Shown here piece after piece: positions 7,431 through 15,859 of a stretch of DNA of 64,000 bases (position 1 is the first letter of the stretch; each line of letters starts with the position of its first letter). Source of the DNA: an uncultured Rickettsiales bacterium (GTDB lineage: Bacteria > Pseudomonadota > Alphaproteobacteria > Rs-D84). The translations under genes and the position numbers were made by a program. The DNA lies in NCBI GenBank assembly GCA_900550495.1, contig URSJ01000001.1, positions 48,668 through 112,667 of the forward strand, given 5' to 3'. Below the pieces are notes generated by a model that did not search any database, was not told where the DNA came from, and saw only the letters and a program-made list of their open reading frames with translations.

Positions 7431-7569
7431 ACGGATAATTCTGAATCTGTGTTTGGAACCCGATATGTTTGTTTCGTCGTGGCGCACGTTTGTGCATAAC
7501 CATGTGATGAAATTTTATCGGCGCAATTTATTGCGCCACAACTTACAGAATTTAACCAAAGGAAAAAAT

Positions 7570-8403
7570 ATGTCTGTTTCCATAGACCAAGTATTTGTAA
7601 AACAATTCGAGGCAGATGTTCATTTAGCATACCAGCAAATGGGCACAAAACTGCGTGGAACCGTTCGCAGCAAATCGGGCGTCGTCGGTGCGTCAACAAC
7701 TTTTCAAAAAGTTGGTCGTGGCACCGCCGCAACAAAATCACGTCATGGCATTGTGCCGGTTATGAACCTGAATCATGAGCCGGTTGAATGCGTGTTACAG
7801 GATTATTATGCAGGTGATTGGGTTGACGCATTAGATGAATTAAAGACGAATGTCGATGAACGTCGTGTCGTGGCCAGTGCCGGCGCATATGCGTTGGGGC
7901 GCAAAACCGACGAACTGATTGTGAACGCCATGTCGGGTGCAACCGCGTCTGTTGGTGATTATTCAGTGGGACTGAGTAAAGATTTGATTTTGTCAGCGGT
8001 TGAAACGCTGAACAGCAAGGATATCCCAGACGATGGTCGTCGCTTTGCCGTTGTTGGTGTGCACCAGTGGAACGAATTGCTGAAAATCACAGAATTTGTT
8101 TCGGCAGATTACGTTGGCAATAATGATTTGCCGTTGATTTCTGGTGGCGCATCTAAAAAGTGGTTGGGTATTACATGGGTGCTGTATAACGCGTTGCCAT
8201 TATCAGATACGACAAAACGCGATTGCTTTATCTATCACGCGGCCAGCATCGGTCACGCATGCGGCCAGGAAGTAAAAACAGATATTTCATGGCATGGTGA
8301 ACGTGCCGCGCACTTTATCAGCAACAGCATGTCCCAGGGCGCGGTCTTGATTGATGGTGACGGTATTGTTCGTATCAAATGCAAAGACAACGACGCACAA
8401 TAA
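7570..8403 (+). CDS. Phage major capsid protein (podovirus type)
   Basis: 277 residues from the ATG at 7570 (binding site AAAGGAAAAAAT). The sequence, with VHLAYQQMGTKLRGTVR, ASTTFQKVGRGTA, PVECVLQDYYAGDWVD and AYALGRKTDELIV, matches the capsid family of podoviruses infecting proteobacteria (HK97-fold, Phage_capsid_2 type). It would form the icosahedral shell on the scaffold. The frame is intact with no sign of decay, consistent with a maintained function. The small protein that typically follows this capsid type is encoded directly downstream. Confidence 0.85.
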   Translation: MSVSIDQVFVKQFEADVHLAYQQMGTKLRGTVRSKSGVVGASTTFQKVGRGTAATKSRHGIVPVMNLNHEPVECVLQDYYAGDWVDALDELKTNVDERRVVASAGAYALGRKTDELIVNAMSGATASVGDYSVGLSKDLILSAVETLNSKDIPDDGRRFAVVGVHQWNELLKITEFVSADYVGNNDLPLISGGASKKWLGITWVLYNALPLSDTTKRDCFIYHAASIGHACGQEVKTDISWHGERAAHFISNSMSQGAVLIDGDGIVRIKCKDNDAQ

Positions 8404-8425
8404 AAAATAACCAAAGGAAAAATAA

Positions 8426-8656
8426 ATGGCTTTTCAGAATAAAAATTTGTCTGTGATTGCATATGCAAACGGGTTTACTCTGTGGCACTATGCAGAAAAT
8501 GTTACATTGGCAACAATCACCGCCAGTGGTTATTTTAACGCTGTGAATACACTGATGAATACAGGCGATATTATTATCGTCAATGCGTCAGATAAAACGT
8601 CAATCAAGGCGATAACCGTTACATCTGGAACTGTCACAACAGCGGCGTTGGGATAA
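8426..8656 (+). CDS. Conserved phage protein following the capsid gene
   Basis: 76 residues, no membrane segment, mostly predicted beta structure (LSVIAYANGFTLWHYAE, then GYFNAVNTLMNTGDIIIVNA). In podoviruses with this capsid type a protein of the same size and pattern lies at this position; its function is not established, and a capsid-decoration role is a guess. Twenty-two bases after the capsid stop with its own AAAGGAAAAATAA binding site, so co-expressed. Confidence 0.6.
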   Translation: MAFQNKNLSVIAYANGFTLWHYAENVTLATITASGYFNAVNTLMNTGDIIIVNASDKTSIKAITVTSGTVTTAALG

Positions 8657-8738
8657 AAATAAAATCATAAGTGATTTTTGTTTTGGGGTGGTGTGTACCA
8701 CCCCAGGTTTTCTGTATCAACCAATGGGGGAAACGAAA

Positions 8739-9257
8739 ATGTTGACCAAGATAGATTTATGTTCAATGGCATTGCTGAAACTGGGCGAAAAACCGATACA
8801 ATCGTTATTAGATGACGCGCCGGCTGCGCAACTGGCCCGCACATTATTTGATCCGGTGATGGACGCATTGATTGCAGTGCACCCGTGGCGGTTTGCATGT
8901 CGCCGATTTGATTTAATCAAGGATGTCGATGGTGATTTCACCTTGCCGACCGAATGTCTGCGAGTAGTGAGGTCTGTCGGCAATATTGTTGGCAATAAAA
9001 TCATTGCACCGACCGATAGAATTTCTGTAATTGGTTTGGTGCGCGTTACACCGGACGCATTTCCGGGATATTTTGTTTCGGTGGCGGCAACAAAACTGGC
9101 GATGGAATTTTGCGTCCCGCTGACCGGGGATCAAACGATATTCAGAATGCTGGCCGCGCTGTATGAATCAGAGTTACAGACGGCAAAATTCATTGATGGC
9201 ACAACATCATCGCCATCAAATATTGAAAACTTTTCACTGATAAATTCACGATTTTAA
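8739..9257 (+). CDS. Tail tubular protein A-like (T7 gp11-like adaptor)
   Basis: 172 residues from the ATG at 8739; the frame is open upstream but only this ATG has a purine-rich binding site (GGGGGAAACGAAA). The beginning, MLTKIDLCSMALLKLGEKPIQSL, and the segment HPWRFACRRF followed by LPTECLRV are the signature of the adaptor that joins portal and tail nozzle in T7-like phages. The order adaptor-nozzle is conserved here. The protein is shorter than T7 gp11 (196 residues) but of normal size for related phages. Confidence 0.78.
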   Translation: MLTKIDLCSMALLKLGEKPIQSLLDDAPAAQLARTLFDPVMDALIAVHPWRFACRRFDLIKDVDGDFTLPTECLRVVRSVGNIVGNKIIAPTDRISVIGLVRVTPDAFPGYFVSVAATKLAMEFCVPLTGDQTIFRMLAALYESELQTAKFIDGTTSSPSNIENFSLINSRF

Positions 9258-9275
9258 CGAATTACGGGGGATATA

Positions 9276-10991
9276 ATGGCAAATTTTATAAATACCCAGA
9301 ATTCTTTTGCAGATGGGGAAATTTCTCGCGAATTTTACACGCACGATAATCTGAACGGATTGGCACAATTATTAAATATGGATGTAATGTCGGGCGGCGG
9401 AATAACGCGCCGTCCAGGATTGTGCGCGGGTGCCGAGTTGCCAAACGTGGCGCGTCTGGTGCCGTTTTCGGTTGGGGCGGATGCGGAATACATGCTGGCC
9501 ATTACCGATGGACATATATTGGTATTTTCGGGCACACAACAAATCCAGGACATCGCCGCGCCGTGGCCGGCAGATGCGATAAAATCACTGCAATACGCCC
9601 AGCGTTTTGGAACTATGATTTTTGTTCATCCAGATTTTCAGCCACGCGTGTTCCAGAGCGCGGCCGATGGATTTTCATTGTCACTGTTTGACTTTTCGCG
9701 CAATGATTCTGATTTATCGGTCAATATTCCATTTGTGCGATTTGACGATACCGATGGTATTGAAATAACCGTAACAGCAAACAGCGCAGGTAATAACTAT
9801 GCTACATTTACGACGAATCACGATTTTTGGACGTCTGATGACATAGGTGGTCGATTTATAGTTCTTGGTCGCCAGTGGACAATTACGTCAGTTACAGGCC
9901 CAACTGTTGCCACAGCGCATACAAACGGAACATTCACATTGCCCGCCGCCGCCGTTACAGATTGGCGTCAGGCCGCGTTCAGCACGCGTCGTGGTTGGCC
10001 GGTCAGCATAACATTTCACCAGGACCGATTGGTATTCGGTGGCGCACGTGACTATCCGGCGGGCGTGTGGATGTCCCAGGTCGGTCGACACAATAACTTT
10101 GACGTTGGGACCGGTTTGGATGACCAGGCGATATTTATCACATTACTGTCAGCCCAGCGGCAACAGATTTGCACGGTTGTCAGCGCGGATAACCTGCAAA
10201 TTCTGACGACGGTGGGCGAATGGGCAATTGCGAATAAACCACTGACACCGTCATCGGTTGACATAAAGCAACACACGTCGGTCGGCAGTGTGTCGTCACG
10301 CTATATGCCACCGCAAAAGATAGAGGGCGCAACCGTTTTTGTTGCCGCGTCCAGGCGTGATATTCGTGAACTGGCACTGGATGAACTGGGCGAAAATTAT
10401 AATGCGACCGACTTGTGCGCGTATGCGAAGCATTTAATGCAGTCCCCGGTTGACATTGCGTATAACAGTGCCGAACGGCAATTATTTGTCGTTATGGCGT
10501 CAGGCGATATGGCTGTATTGAATCAGAATACGGCGTTGGGGATTTCTGCGTGGGCCCAGTATAAAACAAACGGCGAATTTAAATCTGTTGCGGTATCGGC
10601 GGACAAAACGTTCGTTGTTGTCGCGCACGATGGAAAATATTTCCTGGAATATTTTTCGCACGACGCGCTGTGTGATGCGCCGGCGTATAATTTCAGTGTC
10701 GTGGCCGCGGGCGTTCCCCTGCGGGGCAGTGGGCATAACGCCGCGCGTGCGCGTATTCGTAAAATTGCTGCACGGGTCAGTGATACAAAATCAATACTGA
10801 TAAATGATATGCGATGTGTGTTGCCAGATGAAATATACGTCGCATCACATTCAGGCTTTACCGGTGATGTGTCAGTTGGTGCATTGGGCTGGATGAATGA
10901 CTGTGTCGTGTCGCCATGGCGAATTTCGTCCCAGGATGCGGCAAAAATAACTGTCTTGTCGGTCACAATGTATGGATATTACACAGTTTAA
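9276..10991 (+). CDS. Tail tubular protein B-like (T7 gp12-like nozzle)
   Basis: 571 residues. It opens with the family's NSFADGEISREF and MSGGGITRRPGL motif and continues as a long beta-rich protein with repeated blade-like segments (FVHPDFQPRVFQ, FHQDRLVFGGARDYP, WAQYKTNGEF), as expected of the nozzle forming the tip of the short tail. T7 gp12 has 794 residues; phages with this gene set often have 550-700. The frame is intact. It begins 18 bases after the adaptor gene. Confidence 0.8.
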   Translation: MANFINTQNSFADGEISREFYTHDNLNGLAQLLNMDVMSGGGITRRPGLCAGAELPNVARLVPFSVGADAEYMLAITDGHILVFSGTQQIQDIAAPWPADAIKSLQYAQRFGTMIFVHPDFQPRVFQSAADGFSLSLFDFSRNDSDLSVNIPFVRFDDTDGIEITVTANSAGNNYATFTTNHDFWTSDDIGGRFIVLGRQWTITSVTGPTVATAHTNGTFTLPAAAVTDWRQAAFSTRRGWPVSITFHQDRLVFGGARDYPAGVWMSQVGRHNNFDVGTGLDDQAIFITLLSAQRQQICTVVSADNLQILTTVGEWAIANKPLTPSSVDIKQHTSVGSVSSRYMPPQKIEGATVFVAASRRDIRELALDELGENYNATDLCAYAKHLMQSPVDIAYNSAERQLFVVMASGDMAVLNQNTALGISAWAQYKTNGEFKSVAVSADKTFVVVAHDGKYFLEYFSHDALCDAPAYNFSVVAAGVPLRGSGHNAARARIRKIAARVSDTKSILINDMRCVLPDEIYVASHSGFTGDVSVGALGWMNDCVVSPWRISSQDAAKITVLSVTMYGYYTV

Positions 10992-11016
10992 GACAAAATA
11001 ACCAAGGGAGTGAAAA

Positions 11017-11364
11017 ATGGGACAATTGGTTTCCGATATCCAAGAAGTTTTGGACTATAAAAAAAACAAGAGTGAGGCCAGCACCGCTCGCAAGAAAATC
11101 TTGGCAGATATGGCGGCTGACGAAAAAACAAAAACAAATTTGGTAAAAAAAGCCTTGGCAACCCAGCGCGCAAAATACGGTGCGTCGGGGATGTCAAATC
11201 GTGGCATGACCGAAGATGCCGTGTTGCGACGCCTGCAATCTGAAACGGCCGCGCCATATGATGAAAAGCGTCGCGCGTCGTTGGAAAAACTGCGCCGAGT
11301 CAAGGCAACAAAACCAAATTTGTTGAAAAAATTAATGGACCGATTTGACGATTTGGTCGCTTAA
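11017..11364 (+). CDS. Small basic coiled-coil phage protein, function unknown
   Basis: 115 residues, rich in Lys, Ala and Glu, predicted almost entirely helical, with a central RAKYGASGMSNRGMTEDAVLRRL. Not recognised beyond its position between the nozzle and fibre genes, where T7-like phages encode virion-associated or internal proteins. It is too short to be a counterpart of T7 gp14-16. It has its own AAGGGAG binding site and an intact frame. Confidence 0.5.
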   Translation: MGQLVSDIQEVLDYKKNKSEASTARKKILADMAADEKTKTNLVKKALATQRAKYGASGMSNRGMTEDAVLRRLQSETAAPYDEKRRASLEKLRRVKATKPNLLKKLMDRFDDLVA

Positions 11365-11375
11365 AGGGGGCGAAT

Positions 11376-11930
11376 ATGTATAAAATATCATATGTCGCTG
11401 ATGGCGTTACGACCGAATATCAATTTGTATTCCCGTTTTTTCAAAATGCTGATGTGCATGTCGCAATTGATGGCGTGGCCACAGACGCCGCTGCGGGAGT
11501 ATATTCGGTTGTGCCAAACGATGATTTTACCGGTGGCAGTGTCGTATTTCAAAACCCTGTGCGCACGGATGCAACGATTGATATATTTCGGCGCGTCGCA
11601 CTGAGCCGTGTGATTGATTACCAGCCGACGATGAAAGTTGACCCAGAATCACTGAACGCGGACTTTAATTTTTTATTGGCTGCATTTAGTGACCTGGACG
11701 GGGTGAATGTTGACCTGGCCGAGTGGAAAAATACCCACGATAATGTAATGAATTTTTTGAATTACAACCTGGCGGTGATTCAAGACAAATTATCGGGCGG
11801 GGCGGTATTGGGACTGTATCAAAATCTGCTGTCGGTGCTGGATGGGGCGTTGCCAAAATTGGTCAATGATTATGGGATGATTACTGATGTCGCGCCAAAT
11901 GAAAACCGCGATGACTATGGCGTTCTGTGA
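11376..11930 (+). CDS. Tail fibre N-terminal adaptor (T7 gp17-like), without distal domain
   Basis: 184 residues. The first 110 (ISYVADGVTTEYQFVFPFFQNADVHV..., then YSVVPNDDFTGGSVVF and the DIFRRV segment) match the domain with which T7-type fibres bind the tail. A short helical region follows and the protein stops. Whole fibres have 400-800 residues with a receptor-binding tip. A separate fibre-like protein encoded at 38470-39033 could supply the tip; that is inference. The gene overlaps the terminase ATPase gene by 44 bases. Confidence 0.68.
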   Translation: MYKISYVADGVTTEYQFVFPFFQNADVHVAIDGVATDAAAGVYSVVPNDDFTGGSVVFQNPVRTDATIDIFRRVALSRVIDYQPTMKVDPESLNADFNFLLAAFSDLDGVNVDLAEWKNTHDNVMNFLNYNLAVIQDKLSGGAVLGLYQNLLSVLDGALPKLVNDYGMITDVAPNENRDDYGVL

Positions 11931-12516
11931 TTTTATGGACCAATGGAACGCATTGCTGGGGATGAAAACGCCCGCGCACCATCGGCGGATAATGGAATTC
12001 TTGGTGGATACCTGGACCGCGCCACCAAATAGGGGTTTGCTGATGGCATTTCGGCATTCGGGTAAATCCACCGTTGTGGGGATTTTTGCAGCATGCGTGT
12101 TATGTATGCGACCAGAATCGCGTATTCTGATTTTATCCGCAGAAACCACACTCTCGTCGCGCATGGTTGGACATATTCGTAACATATTAGAAAATCATCC
12201 GCGTTGCGTTGATATGATTCCAACCGGACGGCGAACGTGGGCCAGTGACCGAATAACAGTAAATCGGCCAATTGGCATACGTGAACCGTCGGTCATCTGT
12301 GCTGGTGTTGCCGGTAACATAACGGGCGCACGCGCAGATTTAATAATATGCGATGATGTCGAAGTTCCAAATACCAGCAACACCGCCGACAAACGTGAAA
12401 AGTTACGTGAACGATTACGGGAATTGGATTTTATCTTGTCCCCAGGTGGCACAATGATTTATATCGGAACGCCACATACGGTTGATACGATTTATCGCAC
12501 CAGCGATGACGACTAA
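11887..12516 (+). CDS. Large terminase, ATPase half (gene split)
   Basis: 209 residues if the first ATG is used; ATGs at 11899, 11911 and 11917 are alternatives. It has a Walker A motif RHSGKST (56-62), a Walker B segment LIICDDVE (152-159), and the coupling-motif segment MIYIGTPH near residue 190, the order of the packaging ATPase domain. Only a few residues follow (TVDTIYRTSDDD) before the stop, exactly where the linker to the nuclease domain should begin. That nuclease domain is encoded 3.3 kb downstream at 15858. The stop overlaps the stop of the convergent gene in the sequence CTAA, so no debris lies at the boundary. Confidence 0.82.
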   Translation: MSRQMKTAMTMAFCDFMDQWNALLGMKTPAHHRRIMEFLVDTWTAPPNRGLLMAFRHSGKSTVVGIFAACVLCMRPESRILILSAETTLSSRMVGHIRNILENHPRCVDMIPTGRRTWASDRITVNRPIGIREPSVICAGVAGNITGARADLIICDDVEVPNTSNTADKREKLRERLRELDFILSPGGTMIYIGTPHTVDTIYRTSDDD

Positions 12517-13193
12517 ATCGATGTCGGCGCGTCGGGCGCATTGTCGGTATCAATTGGATCACGTGTGCTGATAAACGTGCGCAGTTTGCGCAGCAATTCA
12601 TCACCCGCATCACCAAACATCGGCAGATATGTTTCATATTCGGGCATGTCAGCCTGCAATTGCGCCCGTGCACGTTCCGACAGCGGTTCGTTCAGCATAT
12701 CTGTTGCGACATGCCACAAGAAATACGCACGATATGTCTTGGTAATGACGGTCCATTTTGATAACAGTTCCGGTTTTTGGGCCAGGGCGGAATGAATTGC
12801 AACCGGCCATTCATCGCCAAATTTGCGGATAACATTCAATTGCTGAATCTGGTTCAGGCCTTTTTCATCGGGGGTAAATGCAGCTATGCCAGATTCCAGT
12901 TCGCGCCACTCGTCTGCGTTTAGGGGGATTGTCACAATCGTTTCGGCCATTTGACCGCCATATGGTAACAATTCACGGTCAATGGTATCCATTCGTGTTT
13001 TGCCACTGCGCAGGTTTTCAATATGCTGGATTAACATTTTTCCGGTTGGCAAGACGCGCAACTCGCGTATGACTTCGTCATCAGCCTCGGCCACAAAGAC
13101 GGGATTTATCGCCGCCCAGCCGCCGATTATGACGTGTTCCTGACGATACAGGTTTAGCAATTTTTGTGCGATTGTGCTGGCTCTGGCTTTCAT
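12513..13193 (-). CDS. Protein of unknown function within the terminase-splitting block
   Basis: 226 residues from the ATG at 13193. No recognised domain; mixed alpha/beta, soluble, no signal peptide. Visible features are an N-terminal KARASTIAQKLLNLYRQEH helix, a central IPLNADEWRELESG, and a C-terminal Pro/Asp/Thr-rich tail. It starts 26 bases after the regulator gene on the same strand and is probably in its operon. Its stop codon is interlocked with the terminase ATPase stop. No phage or host role can be assigned. Confidence 0.55.
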   Translation of the reverse strand: MKARASTIAQKLLNLYRQEHVIIGGWAAINPVFVAEADDEVIRELRVLPTGKMLIQHIENLRSGKTRMDTIDRELLPYGGQMAETIVTIPLNADEWRELESGIAAFTPDEKGLNQIQQLNVIRKFGDEWPVAIHSALAQKPELLSKWTVITKTYRAYFLWHVATDMLNEPLSERARAQLQADMPEYETYLPMFGDAGDELLRKLRTFISTRDPIDTDNAPDAPTSI

Positions 13194-13218
13194 GGGTTCT
13201 CTCTCTAATTTCTTGGGG

Positions 13219-14226
13219 TTATTCCATAACAATCATAATAACCTTGTGCATGGTCTGACCGATTATTTTTTCGTCAGGCGATGAAATCTGGCCGTATATT
13301 TTGCCACGTGAATCTTGGCGCACACTGACAATTTGGGCTGTGGCAACCGTATCAGATGCCAATGCGCTAAAATCAGTGTCGATGCATACGGCCAAGTCAC
13401 CAACGGTGGGTGTCTGTGTTGCATCAGCGAAAACATACGAGTGTTCCGGGATAAAACCACCCATACGTTTCGAATTTGGAATAACAGCGTATATTCCGCT
13501 GCGTCCTTCCAGCGGCATTGGGGCAACAATCATCGTTTCATCGGATTTTTTGAATGCGATTGATTTGCCAGCGGGCGCACCAAATACCGGGACCAATTTT
13601 TTACGTGCACTGTCATACAATTTTGCGCCATACAGCCCCCCGTGCATATCAATACCAGATGCAGGATTGTCTGGAATCAGAACAGATTTTACACGTTCTT
13701 TAACCTTGCTGATTTGTTTGTTTAATTCGCCAGATTTATAAAGTGTGGCGATTTTATCGAACAGGCTTTGTGCACTCATTGCGAATGACCGGGCCAGTGG
13801 TTCAATTTCGTTTTGGTAAATTTCACGTTGGCCAACCTCTATCTTGTGATAGACGGATAGCGTCATGCCGGCGTCGTGTGCCGCCTGGGCAATCGTTTTA
13901 CCGGTTTGCTGGCGAATCTTGCGCAGGCCCGAACCAAATATTTTCAGACCGCTGTCCTCGTTATCGGTCAGACGACGTTTAATTTCACTCTGCCATTGGT
14001 CGGCAACGGCGTCGTCTTCCTTGATAAATATGTCGGATAATTTGCAACCCAAAATGTTACAGATGTTCAGTAACTGTTTCTGGTTCAGACGGCGAACACC
14101 CTTTTCAATCTTGGATACGGCGGACAGGGACAAGTGCGACTGGCGTGCCAGTTCGGTCATTTTCATCCCCGCGGCCAAGCGGATGTTACGAATATTGTTT
14201 GGAAAAATGATTTCTTCTTGGGCCAT
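13219..14226 (-). CDS. Double-HTH regulator with S24-like C-terminal domain
   Basis: 335 residues. Two XRE-type helix-turn-helix domains lie in tandem (about residues 10-65, core MTELARQSHLSLSAVSKIEK, and about 98-155, core IAQAAHDAGMTLSVYHKIEV). After a helical linker comes a domain patterned like the LexA/CI peptidase, with YVFADATQTPTVGDLAVCID where a catalytic SM-P motif would be. The serine position appears to be threonine, so self-cleavage is doubtful. Two HTHs in one chain suggest binding to two half-sites. A palindrome (14254-14272) precedes the gene, fitting autoregulation. Its position inside the phage cluster makes it a candidate regulator of the particle genes; this is inferred. 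Confidence 0.68.
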   Translation of the reverse strand: MAQEEIIFPNNIRNIRLAAGMKMTELARQSHLSLSAVSKIEKGVRRLNQKQLLNICNILGCKLSDIFIKEDDAVADQWQSEIKRRLTDNEDSGLKIFGSGLRKIRQQTGKTIAQAAHDAGMTLSVYHKIEVGQREIYQNEIEPLARSFAMSAQSLFDKIATLYKSGELNKQISKVKERVKSVLIPDNPASGIDMHGGLYGAKLYDSARKKLVPVFGAPAGKSIAFKKSDETMIVAPMPLEGRSGIYAVIPNSKRMGGFIPEHSYVFADATQTPTVGDLAVCIDTDFSALASDTVATAQIVSVRQDSRGKIYGQISSPDEKIIGQTMHKVIMIVME

Positions 14227-14253
14227 AGCAAAACTCCTGCACTTGGGTGTTTC

Positions 14254-14272
14254 TTGACAAAATATTAGTCAA
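14254..14272. promoter_or_regulatory. Palindromic operator candidate before the double-HTH regulator
   Basis: TTGAC, nine bases, GTCAA on the complement (14272-14254), about 30 bases before the regulator ATG. The TTGACT could double as the -35 element, so binding would shut off the gene's own transcription. Confidence 0.45.
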
Positions 14273-14299
14273 TTTTTGCACGCGCCGCAAGTAAAATAA

Positions 14300-15859
14300 T
14301 TATAATTCCATATCGTCAGGTATTGCCGATGCGTCAATTTGTTCAAATGCATCAACATTATCGGAATCAGATTTTGGCTGAGCCGTCGGCGTTTGGGCAA
14401 AATCATTTTCGCCACGTGCGTCTATTTCATCCAGATTGTCAAACAGACTGTAATCGCCAAAAAACGCAGTTCGAACCGTTTCTGGACGACCATGACGGTT
14501 TTTACCGATGATGATGTCCGCCTTGCCACGGGCGCGTTCCAGGCGTTTTTGATATGATTCCTGAATCTTGTCGTTTGTGTTGCCTGAAATTCGTTGTGAC
14601 GGATCACGGTTGTCCAGATAGTATTCTTCGCGGTATGTGAACATGACAATGTCTGCGTCCTGTTCAATAGAGCCTGATTCGCGCAAATCCGCCAACTGGG
14701 GGCGTTTATCGTCGCGATTTTCCACACTGCGCGATAACTGGGACAGGGCGATAACTGGGACATCTAATTCCTTGGCCAGCATTTTCAGACCACGAGTGAT
14801 TTCAGAAATTTCCTGGACACGGTTGTCATTTTTGCGCCCGCCCGGTGACGTCATCAGTTGCAGATAGTCGATTACAATCAATGCAATCCCGCCGCATTTA
14901 CGCGCCAAACGACGGGCACGTGTGCGCATCATTGGCACCGACATGCCGGGCGTGTCATCGATATACAATGGCACGCGACTGATTGCCTGGGAATACTGGG
15001 ACATTTTTAAAAATTCTTCATCAGAAAATGATCCTTCGCGCATTGCAGATGCAGGAATCTTGGACTGGGACGACAGCACACGCGTCGCCAGCTGTTCCTG
15101 GGACATTTCCAGACTGAAAAACACGACCGCGCCCTTGTATTGGTCATTGGCGCGCCCCGATAGAATTGCGTTCGCGGCGTTAAATGCAATATTCATTGCC
15201 AGCGTTGTTTTACCCATCGCTGGACGACCCGCGATAATAATCAAATCACTGTGGTGCAGACCGCTGATTGATTTATCCAGTGCGTTCAGCCCCGTGGTCA
15301 GACCTGATAATTTGCCGTCGGCCTTGTATGCAATCTCGGCCTCTTTCAATGCGCCCTGTAATGCGGTTGCGATTGGCGTAACCTCGCGACGGGTTTCACC
15401 CGCCGACGCCAGGTTGAATAATTTTTGTTCGGCAACCTCTATCTGGGTGGTGACAGGGTTATCCAAATCTTCGACAAATGCGTTGTCGGTAATTGATTGT
15501 CCCAAATCAATCAGTTGGCGCCGCAGGGCGTTTTCATAAACGATACGCGCATATTGTTCAACGTTTACAACCGTTGCGCCAGCACCCGCCAACTGGGTCA
15601 GGTAATCAACGCCACCAACAGATTCCAACGTTCCCTGTTGGTCCAGGTAATTTTTCGCGGTGATAATATCAAACGGAATACCCGCGGCAAATTGGCGTTC
15701 GGCCAATTTATAAATTTCCTGGTGCGCGGGATGCGAAAAATGTTCCGGTTTCAAAAATTCAGAAATGCGTTCTAATGCGCGGTTATTCATCAACACCGCG
15801 GCCAGGACAGCCTGTTCGGCCTCTAAATTAGTTGGCAAAGTTTTGGGAGTAAAGTCCAT
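14300..15859 (-). CDS. dnaB: Replicative DNA helicase DnaB
   Basis: 519 residues from the ATG at 15859; a longer open frame upstream is only the shadow of the terminase nuclease gene. It has the N-terminal hairpin domain (LPTNLEAEQAVLAAVLMNN), a RecA-like domain with Walker A GRPAMGKTT, Walker B IVIDYLQLM and the C-terminal KNRHGRPETV. Length and motif order are those of the bacterial replicative helicase that unwinds DNA at the fork; there is no intein. It lies between the two halves of the phage terminase, and its ATG overlaps the divergent ATG of the nuclease half in CATG. It is probably the host gene; a phage origin cannot be excluded without a tree. Confidence 0.88.
   Translation of the reverse strand: MDFTPKTLPTNLEAEQAVLAAVLMNNRALERISEFLKPEHFSHPAHQEIYKLAERQFAAGIPFDIITAKNYLDQQGTLESVGGVDYLTQLAGAGATVVNVEQYARIVYENALRRQLIDLGQSITDNAFVEDLDNPVTTQIEVAEQKLFNLASAGETRREVTPIATALQGALKEAEIAYKADGKLSGLTTGLNALDKSISGLHHSDLIIIAGRPAMGKTTLAMNIAFNAANAILSGRANDQYKGAVVFFSLEMSQEQLATRVLSSQSKIPASAMREGSFSDEEFLKMSQYSQAISRVPLYIDDTPGMSVPMMRTRARRLARKCGGIALIVIDYLQLMTSPGGRKNDNRVQEISEITRGLKMLAKELDVPVIALSQLSRSVENRDDKRPQLADLRESGSIEQDADIVMFTYREEYYLDNRDPSQRISGNTNDKIQESYQKRLERARGKADIIIGKNRHGRPETVRTAFFGDYSLFDNLDEIDARGENDFAQTPTAQPKSDSDNVDAFEQIDASAIPDDMEL

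Noticed and set aside
6906..7487. Long reading frame on the complement of the histone-like gene, rich in Phe, Ala and Thr
   Set aside because: Mirror of the Lys/Ala repeat; low complexity, no binding site, and it crosses a terminator.
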